From positions 313,259 through 377,258 of the forward strand of contig NZ_RCDB01000003.1 of assembly GCF_003651225.1 (NCBI RefSeq): a stretch of 64,000 nt of DNA. The letters are read 5' to 3'. A program made the position numbers and the translations under genes. The notes beneath the pieces were generated by a model that was not told the origin of the DNA, ran no database searches, and saw nothing but the letters and a program-made list of their open reading frames with translations. The DNA is from Microbacterium telephonicum (GTDB lineage: Bacteria > Actinomycetota > Actinomycetes > Actinomycetales > Microbacteriaceae). Positions within the stretch are counted from its first letter, which is position 1, and every line of letters starts with the position of its first letter. Shown here piece after piece: positions 14,684 to 24,102 of this stretch.

Positions 14684-15151
14684 TCAGCGCGAGACGGCCA
14701 GCCCGAAGCGCTCGGGGGTGTGGATACCGGCCCCGTCGATGCCGAGCGCGTCGGTGAGGTGGTCGAAGATGTCGGCGGTGCCGAGGTAGGAGCCCAGCAG
14801 GTGGATGCGGGTCTCGTGCGCCGCGTCGCCGCAGAGCATCTCGTCGGCCCAGCCCGCAACCGCACGGCTGAGCGCCTGCCCCGGAGTGCATCCGCGTCCC
14901 GAGCCGGGGGCGCCGGTGCGCCGCGAACGGTCGAGCCAGGTCACCGTCATCCGCGCCGGGGCGGCCAGGTCGAAGGCCCAGTCGGCTTCCGGCACCTCGA
15001 CGAAGATGCGGCCGGTCGAGCAGATCGGCAGCGTCGCGATGAGCGCCTGCAGTTCGGCCAGCGAGTTCTCGTCGGCGGTGATGAGGTGCTGCACGCGCAC
15101 GTGACGCGACGCCTTGCAGGCGCTCGGGTCGTGGCTGGTGCGTGCGGACAT
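14684..15151 (-). CDS. Siderophore-interacting (SIP-type) protein
   Basis: 155 residues with the SIP-type segment HLITADENSLAELQALIATL (about residues 21-40) and EVPEADWAFDL. SIP proteins normally reduce ferric siderophores; this one lacks the N-terminal FAD-binding domain and so is a half-length form. The start ATG at 15151 is chosen because a minus-strand TATAGT is only nine bases upstream, and an iron box overlaps the promoter. It probably takes part in iron release or siderophore handling in iron starvation. Confidence 0.75.
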   Translation of the reverse strand: MSARTSHDPSACKASRHVRVQHLITADENSLAELQALIATLPICSTGRIFVEVPEADWAFDLAAPARMTVTWLDRSRRTGAPGSGRGCTPGQALSRAVAGWADEMLCGDAAHETRIHLLGSYLGTADIFDHLTDALGIDGAGIHTPERFGLAVSR

Positions 15152-15160
15152 GATGCCCCT

Positions 15161-15194
15161 ACTATACGCCAGGAAGGTAGGCATGCCTAACCTT
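15161..15194 (-). promoter_or_regulatory. Iron box over a short-leader promoter
   Basis: The plus strand reads AAGGTAGGCATGCCTAACCTT at 15174-15194, a near-palindrome resembling DtxR/IdeR iron boxes (AGGTTAGGCTAACCT type), though its inner spacing differs from the consensus. On the minus strand TTAGGC, inside the box, lies 18 bases from the -10 TATAGT (complement of 15161-15166), so a bound repressor would block polymerase. The start codon is nine bases past the -10, so the mRNA is nearly leaderless. Confidence 0.65.
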
Positions 15195-15202
15195 CGGCGG
15201 CC

Positions 15203-15940
15203 CTAGGTCCCCGCGGTCCCGTCCGGCGCGATGAGCACGTCCCGCAGGCGCGCGAGGTCGTCCTCGGGGAGCCCGTGCGCGGTGAGGAATCCCGCCGCCC
15301 CGCCGAAGTCCCGCGTCACCTCGGCCAGCAGTCCCCGCATCACCGGCGCGGGCGAGCGCGTCGCGAGCGCCTCGAGGTTGACGGCGCCGGGGTGCGCGCT
15401 GCGCAGATAGGCGAGCACCCGCTCGTTGCGCCCCGCCGGCAGGGCTGCCTCGGTGCGGGCGTAGTCGGCCACGATCTCGTCCTCGTCGACGCCCGCCGCC
15501 GCGAGCGCCAGGGCGACGGTGACCCCGGTGCGGTCCTTGCCGACGGTGCAGTGCACGAGCACGGGCGCGTGTCGCGCAATCGTGGCGACCGCCGCGACGA
15601 TGGCCTGCGGGGCCTCGGTGAGGATCGTGCGGTACATGTCCTCGAGCGTCACGTCGGCGTCGAAGAACGAGGCCGTGGACCCGGCGAACAGCGGTGCGCG
15701 CACGGTTTCGAGCTCGCTGAGCCCGATGAGGTCGACCCGCGACGGTTCGAAGGCGACCTCCTCCCCCGACCGCAGGTCGACGATGCGACGGATGCCGAGG
15801 GCACGCAGTGCCGCGCCCCCGTCGGCGTCGAGGCGGGCGAGGTGCCCCGACCGCAGCAGCACGCCGTGCCGGGTGATGCCGCCGGCGGCGCGCAGCCCGC
15901 CGACGTCGCGGAAGTTCAGCGCGCCGGAGACCCCGCTCAC
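15203..15940 (-). CDS. Tyrosine-protein phosphatase family protein
   Basis: 245 residues. The cysteine phosphatase signature HCTVGKDRTG (about 130-139) is intact, with the upstream LNFRDVGGLR and LLRSGHLARL of the Y_phosphatase3 group. It should hydrolyse phosphotyrosine or phosphoinositide-like substrates in the cytoplasm; the substrate is unknown. Its ATG overlaps the TGA of the AhpD-like gene, so the two are co-expressed. Confidence 0.85.
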   Translation of the reverse strand: MSGVSGALNFRDVGGLRAAGGITRHGVLLRSGHLARLDADGGAALRALGIRRIVDLRSGEEVAFEPSRVDLIGLSELETVRAPLFAGSTASFFDADVTLEDMYRTILTEAPQAIVAAVATIARHAPVLVHCTVGKDRTGVTVALALAAAGVDEDEIVADYARTEAALPAGRNERVLAYLRSAHPGAVNLEALATRSPAPVMRGLLAEVTRDFGGAAGFLTAHGLPEDDLARLRDVLIAPDGTAGT

Positions 15941-16410
15941 GCGTCGCCGCGCCGTGGCGGGACCGGGTATTTGCCGGCGATGGTGATGCGGTTGAACGCG
16001 TTGATCGACACGAGCAGCCAGCTGAGGGCGACGTACTCCTGCTCGGAGAGGATGCCGCCGACGTGGTCGTAGACGGCATCCGAAACGCCCTCCTCGTGGA
16101 TGCGCACGTACGACTCCGCCAGCAGCAGCGCCGCCCGCTCGCGCGCCGAGAAGACGCCGGACTCCCGCCAGGTGGTGATCTGCGCGATCTCGTCGGCGCT
16201 CAGACCCGCCGCGACGCCACGGTCCACGTGCACGCGCACGCAGTACGCGCAGCCGTTGAGCTGTGAGGTGTGGATGAGCGCGATCTCCTTGAGCCGCTCG
16301 TCGATGCCGGCGGTCTTCGCGAGCTCGCCCACCGTCTGCGAGAACGTCTCCAGCGCGTCGTAAGCGGGACGCGCCGAGCGGGAGAGATGGACGCGACGTT
16401 CCTCAGTCAT
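15937..16410 (-). CDS. Carboxymuconolactone decarboxylase / AhpD-like protein
   Basis: 157 residues with the redox motif CAYCVRVH (Cys54, Cys57, His61) typical of the CMD/AhpD fold. Such proteins often reduce peroxiredoxin-type partners or peroxides. A -10-like CAGAGT on the minus strand lies exactly six bases before the ATG, suggesting a leaderless mRNA for this two-gene unit with the phosphatase. Confidence 0.82.
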   Translation of the reverse strand: MTEERRVHLSRSARPAYDALETFSQTVGELAKTAGIDERLKEIALIHTSQLNGCAYCVRVHVDRGVAAGLSADEIAQITTWRESGVFSARERAALLLAESYVRIHEEGVSDAVYDHVGGILSEQEYVALSWLLVSINAFNRITIAGKYPVPPRRGDA

Positions 16411-16458
16411 GTCCTCACTCTGTCACGACCGTCCCGCGGGGCGGGCAGAATGACGTGC

Positions 16459-17376
16459 ATGGACGAGTTGCGGTTCCTCCCCGAGCAGGCCGCCGCCCTG
16501 GGCGTGGCCGCCCCGCCCGTGCGACGACTGACCCACACTCTGCCCGACGGGCGCACCGTGAGCGCCCTGCGCTACGGCGACGCGCCCCCGGTGGTCACCT
16601 TCCTGCACGGCGCCGGGTTGAACGCGCACACGTGGGACACGACCGTGCTCGCGCTCGGGATGCCGGCGCTCAGCGTCGACCTCCCCGGCCACGGCGACTC
16701 CTCGTGGCGCGAGGACGCCGCCTACACCGGCGGGATCCTCGCCGCCGACCTCGCAGAACCGCTGGCGGCCTGGACCGACCGGCCGCAGGTGCTCGTCGGG
16801 CAGTCGCTGGGCGGCCTCACCGCCGCCGCCGTCGCCGCGGCCCACCCCGAACTCGCGCGCCGCCTGGTGATCGTCGACATCACCCCCGGCATCGACCCGG
16901 ACGGCGACGCCGCCCAGATCGCGGCGTTCTTCGCCGGGCCCGCCGACTGGGCCTCACGCGAGGAGCTCACCGCGCGCGCCCTGTCGTTCGGACTGGGCGG
17001 CTCGCCCGACGCCGCCGCCCGCGGCGTCTTCCTGAACTCGCGCGTGCGCGCGGACGGGCGCGTGGAGTGGAAGCACCACTTCGCGCGCATCGCCAACGCT
17101 CTGGCCGCCGACCCGGATGCCGCGGCCGCCGCATCCGCGCGGCAGGGGGCGATGCGGGGGCTGCTGGCCGACAGCGGCTGGGACGATCTCGCTCGCGTCA
17201 CCGCGCCCATCACGCTCGTGCGCGGCGAGCGCGGCTTCGTCACGCCTGCCGACGCCGTGGTGTTCCGCGAGCGGGTGCCGGCCGCCGAGGTGGTGGACCT
17301 GCCCACCGGGCACAACGTGCAGGAGGAGGCGCCCGTCGAGCTCGCCGGGATCGTCGCCGAGGTCGCGGAGCGCTGA
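16459..17376 (+). CDS. Alpha/beta hydrolase
   Basis: 305 residues with the fold's oxyanion HGAGLNAH, nucleophile elbow VGQSLGGLTA (Ser at about 117) and a C-terminal GHNVQEEAP for the catalytic His. The acid residue is probably in the region before it. The substrate is not clear. The start ATG is preceded at seven bases by CAGAAT, a -10-like element, with no Shine-Dalgarno. The gene stands divergently from the AhpD-like operon, 48 bases apart. Confidence 0.8.
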   Translation: MDELRFLPEQAAALGVAAPPVRRLTHTLPDGRTVSALRYGDAPPVVTFLHGAGLNAHTWDTTVLALGMPALSVDLPGHGDSSWREDAAYTGGILAADLAEPLAAWTDRPQVLVGQSLGGLTAAAVAAAHPELARRLVIVDITPGIDPDGDAAQIAAFFAGPADWASREELTARALSFGLGGSPDAAARGVFLNSRVRADGRVEWKHHFARIANALAADPDAAAAASARQGAMRGLLADSGWDDLARVTAPITLVRGERGFVTPADAVVFRERVPAAEVVDLPTGHNVQEEAPVELAGIVAEVAER

Positions 17377-17540
17377 GCGCCGCCGGCGGGCGCCGGGAAG
17401 CGATCGCGGGTCGACGGTGTTGATGACGGTTGATGACCGTCGCCTGCGCTGCGACACCTAGGCTGGGACGCGCACAAGAGTCGGCAGACCCGGCGCGATC
17501 CCGACGCTCCCCTGCCCCTGCGAAAGGACCATCCCCCGAC

Positions 17541-19052
17541 ATGTTCCGTCGTCTCACCCTCGCCGCCGCGGCCGTCGTCGCGGCGAGCGCCCTCGTCCTC
17601 ACCGGCTGCTCCGGCGGCGGACAGACGGCGCCCTCCGCCAGTGCGGGCACCCCCGACGCGGACGCGTCGGTCGCCATCCGCATGGTGCTGGAGCCCGGGA
17701 ACCTCGACATCCGCGAGACGGCCGGCGCCGCGCTCGACCAGATCCTGATCGACAACGTGTACCAGGGCCTGGTCTCGCGCACGGCCGACCAGGAGATCGT
17801 GCCCGCCCTCGCGAGCGATTACGACGTGTCCACCGACGGACTCACCTACACCTTCACACTGCGGGAGGGCGTCACCTTCCACAACGGCGAGGAGCTCACC
17901 CCCGACGACGTCGTCTGGTCGCTGCAGCAGGTGAAGGACACGGCCTCCTACGCCGACTCCGACCGACTCGCCCACGTGACCACGATCGCCGCCGAAGGGC
18001 AGACGATCACCCTCACCCTCGACCAGCCCGACTCGACCCTGCTGTGGAACCTCACCGGCCGCGCCGGCCTCGTCATGAAGAAGGACGACACGATCGACCG
18101 GAAGACGGCCGCCAACGGCACCGGGCCGTTCCGTCTCGCGGGCTGGAAGCAGGGCGACTCGATCACGTTCGAGCGCAACGACGCGTACTGGGGGGACAAG
18201 GCCCAGGTCGCCGAGGTCGTGTTCGACTACATCCCCGACACGCAGGCCGCCCTCACCGGCGCCCTCGCCGGCGAGCTCGACGTGCTCACCGGGTTCGACG
18301 CGACGCTCAAGGAGCAGATCGAGGCCGACGGCGCGTTCACGCTCGAGACCGGCAAGTCGACCGACAAGGGCACCCTCGCGATGAACTCCACGAAGGCCCC
18401 GCTCGACGACGTCCGCGTGCGCCAGGCGATCCGCCAGGCGATCGACAAGGACTCCATCGTCGCGGCCCTCGGCGCCGGCCAGACGCAGTACGGTCCGATC
18501 CCGGAGCTGGACCCCGGCTACGAAGACCTCTCCGACACCGCGCCGTTCGACCCCGCCGCCGCCCGGAAGCTGCTGGCCGAGGCCGGCGCCGACGACCTGA
18601 CGCTGACCCTCACCCTCTACAGCGGGTACGGCACGACCGTCTCGCAGATCCTCGTCTCGAACCTCGCCGATGTGGGGATCACGCTGAAGGTGAACCCGGT
18701 CGAGTTCCCGACGTGGATCAACGACGTGTACGTCAACAAGGACTACGACCTCAGCTTCGTGCTGCACACCGAGGCGCGCGACTTCGAGAACTGGGCGGAC
18801 CCGGACTACTACTTCACGTACGACAACCCCGAGGTGCAGCGCCTGTACGCCGAGTCGGTCGCCGCGACCGACCCCGCCGACGCCGCCGACCTGCTCGCCC
18901 AGGCCGCGCGCCTCGTCGCCGAGGACCAGGCCGCCGACTGGCTCTACAACGGCGCGTCGGTCGTCGCGGTCGGCACGAACGTCACCGGGATGCCGACGAC
19001 CAACGTCAACGAGCGTCTCGACCTCGCCGAGCTGGCCAAGAGCAAGGGGTGA
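17541..19052 (+). CDS. ABC transporter substrate-binding lipoprotein, peptide/nickel type
   Basis: 503 residues. A signal peptide with lipobox LTGCS (Cys at about 23) anchors the protein outside the membrane. The rest is a family-5 solute-binding protein, with the usual FTLREGVTFHNGEELTPDDV and long C-terminal repeated fold. It should capture oligopeptides, nickel complexes or related ligands and pass them to the two permeases that follow. GAAAGGA precedes the ATG. It is the first of five genes whose ends overlap. Confidence 0.9.
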   Translation: MFRRLTLAAAAVVAASALVLTGCSGGGQTAPSASAGTPDADASVAIRMVLEPGNLDIRETAGAALDQILIDNVYQGLVSRTADQEIVPALASDYDVSTDGLTYTFTLREGVTFHNGEELTPDDVVWSLQQVKDTASYADSDRLAHVTTIAAEGQTITLTLDQPDSTLLWNLTGRAGLVMKKDDTIDRKTAANGTGPFRLAGWKQGDSITFERNDAYWGDKAQVAEVVFDYIPDTQAALTGALAGELDVLTGFDATLKEQIEADGAFTLETGKSTDKGTLAMNSTKAPLDDVRVRQAIRQAIDKDSIVAALGAGQTQYGPIPELDPGYEDLSDTAPFDPAAARKLLAEAGADDLTLTLTLYSGYGTTVSQILVSNLADVGITLKVNPVEFPTWINDVYVNKDYDLSFVLHTEARDFENWADPDYYFTYDNPEVQRLYAESVAATDPADAADLLAQAARLVAEDQAADWLYNGASVVAVGTNVTGMPTTNVNERLDLAELAKSKG

Positions 19053-19999
19053 TCCGCTACGCGCTGACCCGACTGTCCCTGCTGGTGCTGGGACTGTTCG
19101 TGGCCAGTGCGCTCATCTTCCTCACGCTCCGCGTGCTCCCGGGCGACGTGGCGCAGCTGATCGCCGGCATCAACGCCACACCCGACCAGCTCGCCGCCGT
19201 CCGGGAGCGGCTGGGCCTGGACGACCCACTGCCGGTGCAGTACCTCACCTGGATCGGCGGGGTGCTCACCGGCGACCTCGGCGTCTCGCAGCTGACCGGA
19301 ACCCCCGTCGTCGACGAACTGCTCGAGAAGGCCGCCGTGACAGTGCCGCTCGGTCTCATGGCGATGACCGTCGCCCTCCTCATCGCCCTGCCGTTCGGCG
19401 TGCTGTCGGCGCTGCGGCGCGGGCGCTTCGGCGGCACGGCCCTGAGCGTGGCCGCCCAGACGGTCGCGGCCGTGCCGGTCGTGTGGGCGGGGATGATGCT
19501 CGTGGTCGTCGTCGCCGTGTGGCTCGGGCTCCTCCCCGCTCAGGGCTTCCCGCGGGGCGGCTGGGCCGACCCGGGGCTCGCCCTGCGCTCGCTGCTGCTG
19601 CCCGCCGTCACGATCGGCGTCATCGAAGGCGCGATGCTCCTGCGCTTCGTCCGCTCGGCGACGCTGCAGGCGGTGGGACAGGACTACGTGCGCACCGCCG
19701 CCGCCCGCGGCCTCACCCGGTCGCAGGCGCTGCTGCGCCACGGGCTGCCGAACGTGGGGCTGTCGATCATCACGGTGCTGGGGCTGCAGGTGGCCGGCAT
19801 CATCGTCGGCGCCGTCGTCATCGAGCAGCTGTTCAGCCTGCCCGGCATCGGACGGATGCTGGTCGCCGACGTCGGCAACCGCGACCTCACCAAAGTGCAG
19901 GGCGAGCTGCTCGTGCTCACCGGGTTCGTACTCGTGATCGGCTTCCTCGTCGACCTGCTGCACCGCGCGGTCGACCCGCGCCTGCGGGAGGCGGGATGA
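19049..19999 (+). CDS. ABC transporter permease, DppB-like
   Basis: 316 residues, six membrane segments, with the family features GLDDPLPVQYLTWIGGVLTGDLG and the cytoplasmic EAA-like loop GQDYVRTAAARGLTRSQ. It starts with GTG in a GTGA overlap with the substrate-binding gene. It should form the transmembrane channel with the next gene product. Confidence 0.92.
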   Translation: MIRYALTRLSLLVLGLFVASALIFLTLRVLPGDVAQLIAGINATPDQLAAVRERLGLDDPLPVQYLTWIGGVLTGDLGVSQLTGTPVVDELLEKAAVTVPLGLMAMTVALLIALPFGVLSALRRGRFGGTALSVAAQTVAAVPVVWAGMMLVVVVAVWLGLLPAQGFPRGGWADPGLALRSLLLPAVTIGVIEGAMLLRFVRSATLQAVGQDYVRTAAARGLTRSQALLRHGLPNVGLSIITVLGLQVAGIIVGAVVIEQLFSLPGIGRMLVADVGNRDLTKVQGELLVLTGFVLVIGFLVDLLHRAVDPRLREAG

Positions 20000-20892
20000 G
20001 CACGCGCCCCGCATCCGCCCGCGCCTCGTGGCTGCGCCGACTCTGGCACCTCTCGACCGGCCGCTTCGGGATCATCGTCGTGCTCGTCGTGGCGGCCACT
20101 GCTCTCGTCTCACTCGTGTGGACCCCGTTCGACCCGCAACGCGTCGACGTCGCCGCGCGCTGGTCCCCTCCCGGATGGCCGCACCTGCTCGGCACCGACA
20201 ACTCCGGGCGCGACATCCTGAGCCTGCTCATGGCCGGTGCGCGGACGACGGTGTGGGTCGCCGTCGGCGCGGGCCTGGTCGCGACCGTCATCGGCGTGCT
20301 GCTGGCCGCGCTCGGCGCCCTCACCGCGCGCTGGCTGCGTGAGAGCGTCGCCGTGGCGGTCGACATCCTCGTCGCCTTCCCGGTGCTGCTGATCGCGATG
20401 ATGCTCTCCGCCGTGTGGGGCGGGTCGCTGTGGGTCGTCGTCGTCGCCGTCGGCATCGGCTTCGGCGTGAACATCGCGCGCGTGACCCGCCCGGAGCTGC
20501 GCCGCGTGCTGCACTCCGACTTCGTGCTCGCCGGCCGTGCGGCCGGTCTCACCCCGTTCCAGAATCTGTGGCGGCATCTGCTGCCCAACGTCGCCCCGGT
20601 GTTCATCGTGCAGCTGTCGTGGGGCATGGCGGTGGCCGTGCTCGCCGAGGCGGGCCTGAGCTACCTCGGCTTCGGCGCCCCCGTCACCGAGCCGTCGTGG
20701 GGCCTGCTGCTGAAGGATCTGCAGGCCTATCTGACGGTCTACCCGGGCAGCGTCCTGTGGCCCGGGCTCGCGATCACCCTCACGGTGCTGGGGCTGAACC
20801 TGCTCGGCGACGGCCTGCGCGAAGCCACCGACCCCACCCTCAGCCGCCGCCGCGGCGCCGCCGAGGTGCACCAGCCGGAGGTGATCGCATGA
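19996..20892 (+). CDS. ABC transporter permease, DppC-like
   Basis: 298 residues, about six membrane segments, with the HLLGTDNSGRDILS motif and the EAA-like loop VLAGRAAGLTPFQNLWRHLLPN of DppC-type permeases. Its ATG overlaps the previous stop (ATGA). It pairs with the DppB-like protein. Confidence 0.92.
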   Translation: MSTRPASARASWLRRLWHLSTGRFGIIVVLVVAATALVSLVWTPFDPQRVDVAARWSPPGWPHLLGTDNSGRDILSLLMAGARTTVWVAVGAGLVATVIGVLLAALGALTARWLRESVAVAVDILVAFPVLLIAMMLSAVWGGSLWVVVVAVGIGFGVNIARVTRPELRRVLHSDFVLAGRAAGLTPFQNLWRHLLPNVAPVFIVQLSWGMAVAVLAEAGLSYLGFGAPVTEPSWGLLLKDLQAYLTVYPGSVLWPGLAITLTVLGLNLLGDGLREATDPTLSRRRGAAEVHQPEVIA

Positions 20893-21677
20893 GCCTGCAG
20901 GTGCGCGACCTCGTCGTCGAGATCGACGGGACGCGGGTCGTCGACGGCGTCTCGTTCGATGTGCCCGACGGCGCGCGGGTCGGCCTGATCGGCGAGTCCG
21001 GGTCGGGCAAGTCCATGACCGCCCTCGCGATCCTGGGGCTCCTTCCCGAGGGCGCGACGGCGACCGGCAGCATCCGCTGGGACGGGCGAGAGCTGCTCAG
21101 CCTGTCCGACCGCGACCTCGCCGCCCTCCGCGGCGACGAGATCGGCATCGTCTTCCAGGATCCGCGCACCGCCCTCAACCCGATCCGCACCGTGGGGCGT
21201 CAGATCGGGGAGGCCTTCCGCATCCACGAAGGCGCCGGCCGGCGGGAGGCGCTGGCCCGCGCCGTCGCCGAAGCCGAGCGGGTCGCCCTCCCCGACCCCG
21301 CGCAGATCGTGCGCCGCTACCCCCATCAGCTCTCCGGCGGGCAGCGGCAGCGCGTCGCGATCGCCGCCGCCCTCGCCTGCCGGCCCCGGCTGCTGATCGC
21401 CGACGAACCGACGACGGCCCTGGACGTCACGATCCAGGCCGAGATCCTCGACCTGCTGCGCGCCCTCGTGGTCGACGACGGTATGTCCCTCGTGTTCATC
21501 ACGCACGACCTCGCCGTGCTCTCGCAGATCGCGACGGATGCCGTCGTGCTCGACGCCGGCCGCGTCGTCGAGCAGGGACCGCTGTCCACGCTGCTGGGCG
21601 CACCCCACTCCCCCGTGACGCAGGGTCTGCTGCGGGATGCGACCGCGACGGTGTGGCGCCCGGGAGGCCGCTCGTGA
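20889..21677 (+). CDS. ABC transporter ATP-binding protein, DppD-like
   Basis: 262 residues. The Walker A GESGSGKS, signature [12 protein letters not shown], Walker [13 protein letters not shown] and the switch histidine (FITHD) are all present. It powers the transporter with the next ATPase. The ATG overlaps the previous TGA by four bases. Confidence 0.93.
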   Translation: MSLQVRDLVVEIDGTRVVDGVSFDVPDGARVGLIGESGSGKSMTALAILGLLPEGATATGSIRWDGRELLSLSDRDLAALRGDEIGIVFQDPRTALNPIRTVGRQIGEAFRIHEGAGRREALARAVAEAERVALPDPAQIVRRYPHQLSGGQRQRVAIAAALACRPRLLIADEPTTALDVTIQAEILDLLRALVVDDGMSLVFITHDLAVLSQIATDAVVLDAGRVVEQGPLSTLLGAPHSPVTQGLLRDATATVWRPGGRS

Positions 21678-22480
21678 GCGACATCCTCATCCGCGCCCGC
21701 GGGCTCGGCCGGCGCTTCCCGCAGCCGCGCGGCGGCCTGTTCGCCCCGAAGCGCTGGACGACCGCGCTCGAGGACGTCGACCTCGACGTCCGGGAGGGCA
21801 CCGCGATGGGGATCATCGGGGAGTCGGGGTCGGGGAAATCCACCCTCGTCCGGCTGCTGCTGGGCCTGGACACCCCCACGACGGGCACCGTCGAGATCGA
21901 CGGCCGTCCCGTGGCGGCCGGGGCCTCGGCGCGCAGCCTGCACTGGCTGCGCGCCCTCACCGGGGTCGTGTTCCAGGATCCGTACGCCTCACTGGATCCG
22001 CGGATGAGCGTCGGACGCATCGTCGGCGAGCCGCTGTGGGCCCTCGGGGTGCCGGGCGACCGCCGCGCGCGCGTGCGGGAGGTGCTCGAGGACGTCGGTC
22101 TCGACGCGGCGATGGCGCAGCGCTTCCCGCACGAGTTCTCCGGCGGGCAGCGGCAGCGCATCGCGCTGGCCCGCGCGATCGTGCACCGGCCGAAGATCCT
22201 CGTCGGGGACGAGCCGCTGTCGGCGCTGGATGTCACGGTCCGCGCCCAGATCCTCGACCTGCTGCGGGACCTGCGCCGTCGCGACGGACTCACCCTCGTC
22301 ATGGTCTCGCACGACATCGGCGTCGTGCAGAACCTGTGCGACGACGTCGTCGTGATGACCGACGGCCGCATCGTCGAGGAGGGGCCGACCGAGAAGGTGC
22401 TGCTGCAGCCGCAGGTCGCCTACACACGGCGCCTGCTGGCCTCGATCCCCGTCATCGACCCGCACCGCCCGACCGCCTGA
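21674..22480 (+). CDS. ABC transporter ATP-binding protein, DppF-like
   Basis: 268 residues starting with GTG in a GTGA overlap. The Walker [10 protein letters not shown], signature [12 protein letters not shown], Walker [13 protein letters not shown] and MVSHD are intact. It is the second ATPase of the transporter, and the last gene of this operon. Confidence 0.93.
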   Translation: MSDILIRARGLGRRFPQPRGGLFAPKRWTTALEDVDLDVREGTAMGIIGESGSGKSTLVRLLLGLDTPTTGTVEIDGRPVAAGASARSLHWLRALTGVVFQDPYASLDPRMSVGRIVGEPLWALGVPGDRRARVREVLEDVGLDAAMAQRFPHEFSGGQRQRIALARAIVHRPKILVGDEPLSALDVTVRAQILDLLRDLRRRDGLTLVMVSHDIGVVQNLCDDVVVMTDGRIVEEGPTEKVLLQPQVAYTRRLLASIPVIDPHRPTA

Positions 22481-22544
22481 CGTCACGGCGGGCGTGACCG
22501 CGGCGGGCGTGGTCGGCGTCGGAGGCCCCGGTTAGCCTGGGCGC

Positions 22545-23603
22545 ATGCACGCGATCATCCCTCCGTACCTGCTGGCCCGACTCGCGGCATCCGACCAGCC
22601 GCACGTCGCCCGCGCCGCCGCGGCGGCCCGGCAGACCCTCGCCGCCCCCCGCGTCTACGCCCCCGTGCGCGCGAGCCTCGACCTCTCGGTCGAGGGCGAC
22701 GCGCTCGTCCTGGAGGCCTCGCCCGCCCCCGACCGCGTCATCTCCGACGCGCAGAACCGGGAAGACCTTCCGGGGGTGCGCGTGCGCGGCGAAGACGACG
22801 GCGCGACCGGCGACGCGGCGGTCGACGAGGCCTTCGACGGGCTCGGCGCGACGTTCGCGCTGTATTGGGACGCCTACCGCCGCTCGTCGATCGACGGCGC
22901 CGGCGGCACGCTCGAGGCGACGGTGCACTACGGCGAGGACTACGACAACGCGTTCTGGAACGGCGAGCGCATGGTGTTCGGCGACGGCGACGGCGAGGTG
23001 TTCACCGGCTTCACCCGCTCGGTCTCGGTCATCGGGCACGAACTCACCCACGGCGTCGTCGAGCACTCCGGGGGCCTGCAGTACGTCGGGCAGTCCGGCG
23101 CGCTCAACGAGTCGCTGGCCGACGTGTTCGGCGCCCTCACCGAGCAGCACCTGCGCGGGCAGACCGCGGCCGAGGCGTCGTGGCTCATCGGCGCCGGGAT
23201 CTTCACGGATGCCGTGCAGGGCGAGGCGCTGCGCTCGATGAGCGCGCCCGGCACCGCCTACGACGACGACGTGCTCGGCACCGACCCGCAGCCGGCCCAC
23301 ATGCGCGACTACGTGCACACGTCGGCCGACAACGGCGGTGTGCACATCAACTCCGGCATCCCCAATAAGGCCTTCCACCTCGTCGCCACCGCGCTCGGCG
23401 GCCCCGCCTGGGAGCGGGCCGGCCGCATCTGGTACCTGACGATGACCGGCGGCACGCTCAGCGACACCGCGGACTTCGCCGCGTTCGCGGCCGCCACCCA
23501 CGCGGTCGCCGTGGGCGAGTACGGTGAGGGATCGGAGGAAGCCGACGCCGTCCACGCCGCGTGGATCGGTGTCGGCGTGATCGAGGATGCCGCACCCCGC
23601 TGA
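22545..23603 (+). CDS. Protealysin-like M4 metalloprotease (thermolysin family)
   Basis: 352 residues. The zinc site HELTH (165-169) with the distant Glu189 (NESLADVFG) and catalytic His267 (DNGGVHINSGIPNKAF) match thermolysin-family enzymes. There is no signal peptide. The start has IIPPYLL, the short N-terminal PPL-type motif of protealysin-like proteases, so it is probably made as a zymogen in the cytoplasm. TAGCCT at 22533-22538 is six bases before the ATG (leaderless). The inhibitor gene follows with a 17-base overlap. Confidence 0.92.
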   Translation: MHAIIPPYLLARLAASDQPHVARAAAAARQTLAAPRVYAPVRASLDLSVEGDALVLEASPAPDRVISDAQNREDLPGVRVRGEDDGATGDAAVDEAFDGLGATFALYWDAYRRSSIDGAGGTLEATVHYGEDYDNAFWNGERMVFGDGDGEVFTGFTRSVSVIGHELTHGVVEHSGGLQYVGQSGALNESLADVFGALTEQHLRGQTAAEASWLIGAGIFTDAVQGEALRSMSAPGTAYDDDVLGTDPQPAHMRDYVHTSADNGGVHINSGIPNKAFHLVATALGGPAWERAGRIWYLTMTGGTLSDTADFAAFAAATHAVAVGEYGEGSEEADAVHAAWIGVGVIEDAAPR

Positions 23604-24015
23604 CGATCCGCGCGACCGCGACCGCGAGCACGACCGTGACCGTGATGCCTCGGACGGTGGCGCCCCCGACGACGTCGACGTGACCGTCGAGATCACGGTC
23701 GTGCGCTCGGGCGGGCTCGCGGGGCTCGTGCGCACGTGGCGTGTGGCCGCGCCCGCGGCCGCAGAGCCGCGGTGGGTCGCCCTGATCGACGCGTGCGACT
23801 GGGACGACGCGACCGCTCCGGGCGCCGACCGGTACCAGTGGGACATCGAGGCGGCCGTGCCGCCCGTGTACCACCGCGCGCAGGTCGCCGACGGGGCGCT
23901 GCTCGGCCCGTGGCTCACCCTCGTGGATGCCGTCCGCGACGCCCACGCCGCCGCCGAGACGCGGGACGAGACCCCCGCCGAGACCCGCGGCGCGCGTCGA
24001 GACCCGCGTTCCTGA
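23587..24015 (+). CDS. Emfourin-like inhibitor of the M4 protease
   Basis: 142 residues. The conserved RSGGLAGLVRT (about 40-50) and the size and position match emfourin, the protein inhibitor encoded beside protealysin in Serratia. The N-terminal ~30 residues are a charged Asp/Arg-rich extension, and the C-terminal 22 are low-complexity and formed by the repeat-rich terminator region. Overlap with the protease gene means that the two are made together. Emfourin should keep the protease inactive until release; this is inferred from the family. Confidence 0.8.
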   Translation: MPHPADDPRDRDREHDRDRDASDGGAPDDVDVTVEITVVRSGGLAGLVRTWRVAAPAAAEPRWVALIDACDWDDATAPGADRYQWDIEAAVPPVYHRAQVADGALLGPWLTLVDAVRDAHAAAETRDETPAETRGARRDPRS

Positions 24016-24050
24016 CCCGGGTCTCGACGCGAATCCCGGGTCTCGACGCC
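23994..24050. repeat. Inverted and direct GGTCTCGACGC repeats at the end of the protease-inhibitor unit
   Basis: GCGTCGAGACCCG (23994-24006) and CGGGTCTCGACGC (24018-24030) form a 13-base hairpin around an 11-base loop, and a third copy CGGGTCTCGACGC follows to 24049. The stem starts inside the inhibitor's coding region, whose stop is at 24013-24015. It probably terminates transcription from both sides; the opposite gene ends at 24103. Confidence 0.7.
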
Positions 24051-24102
24051 GCCCCGTCCGACGCGCGCCCCAGGCCGACGCGACGTCCGCCGCGGCGGCG
24101 GG

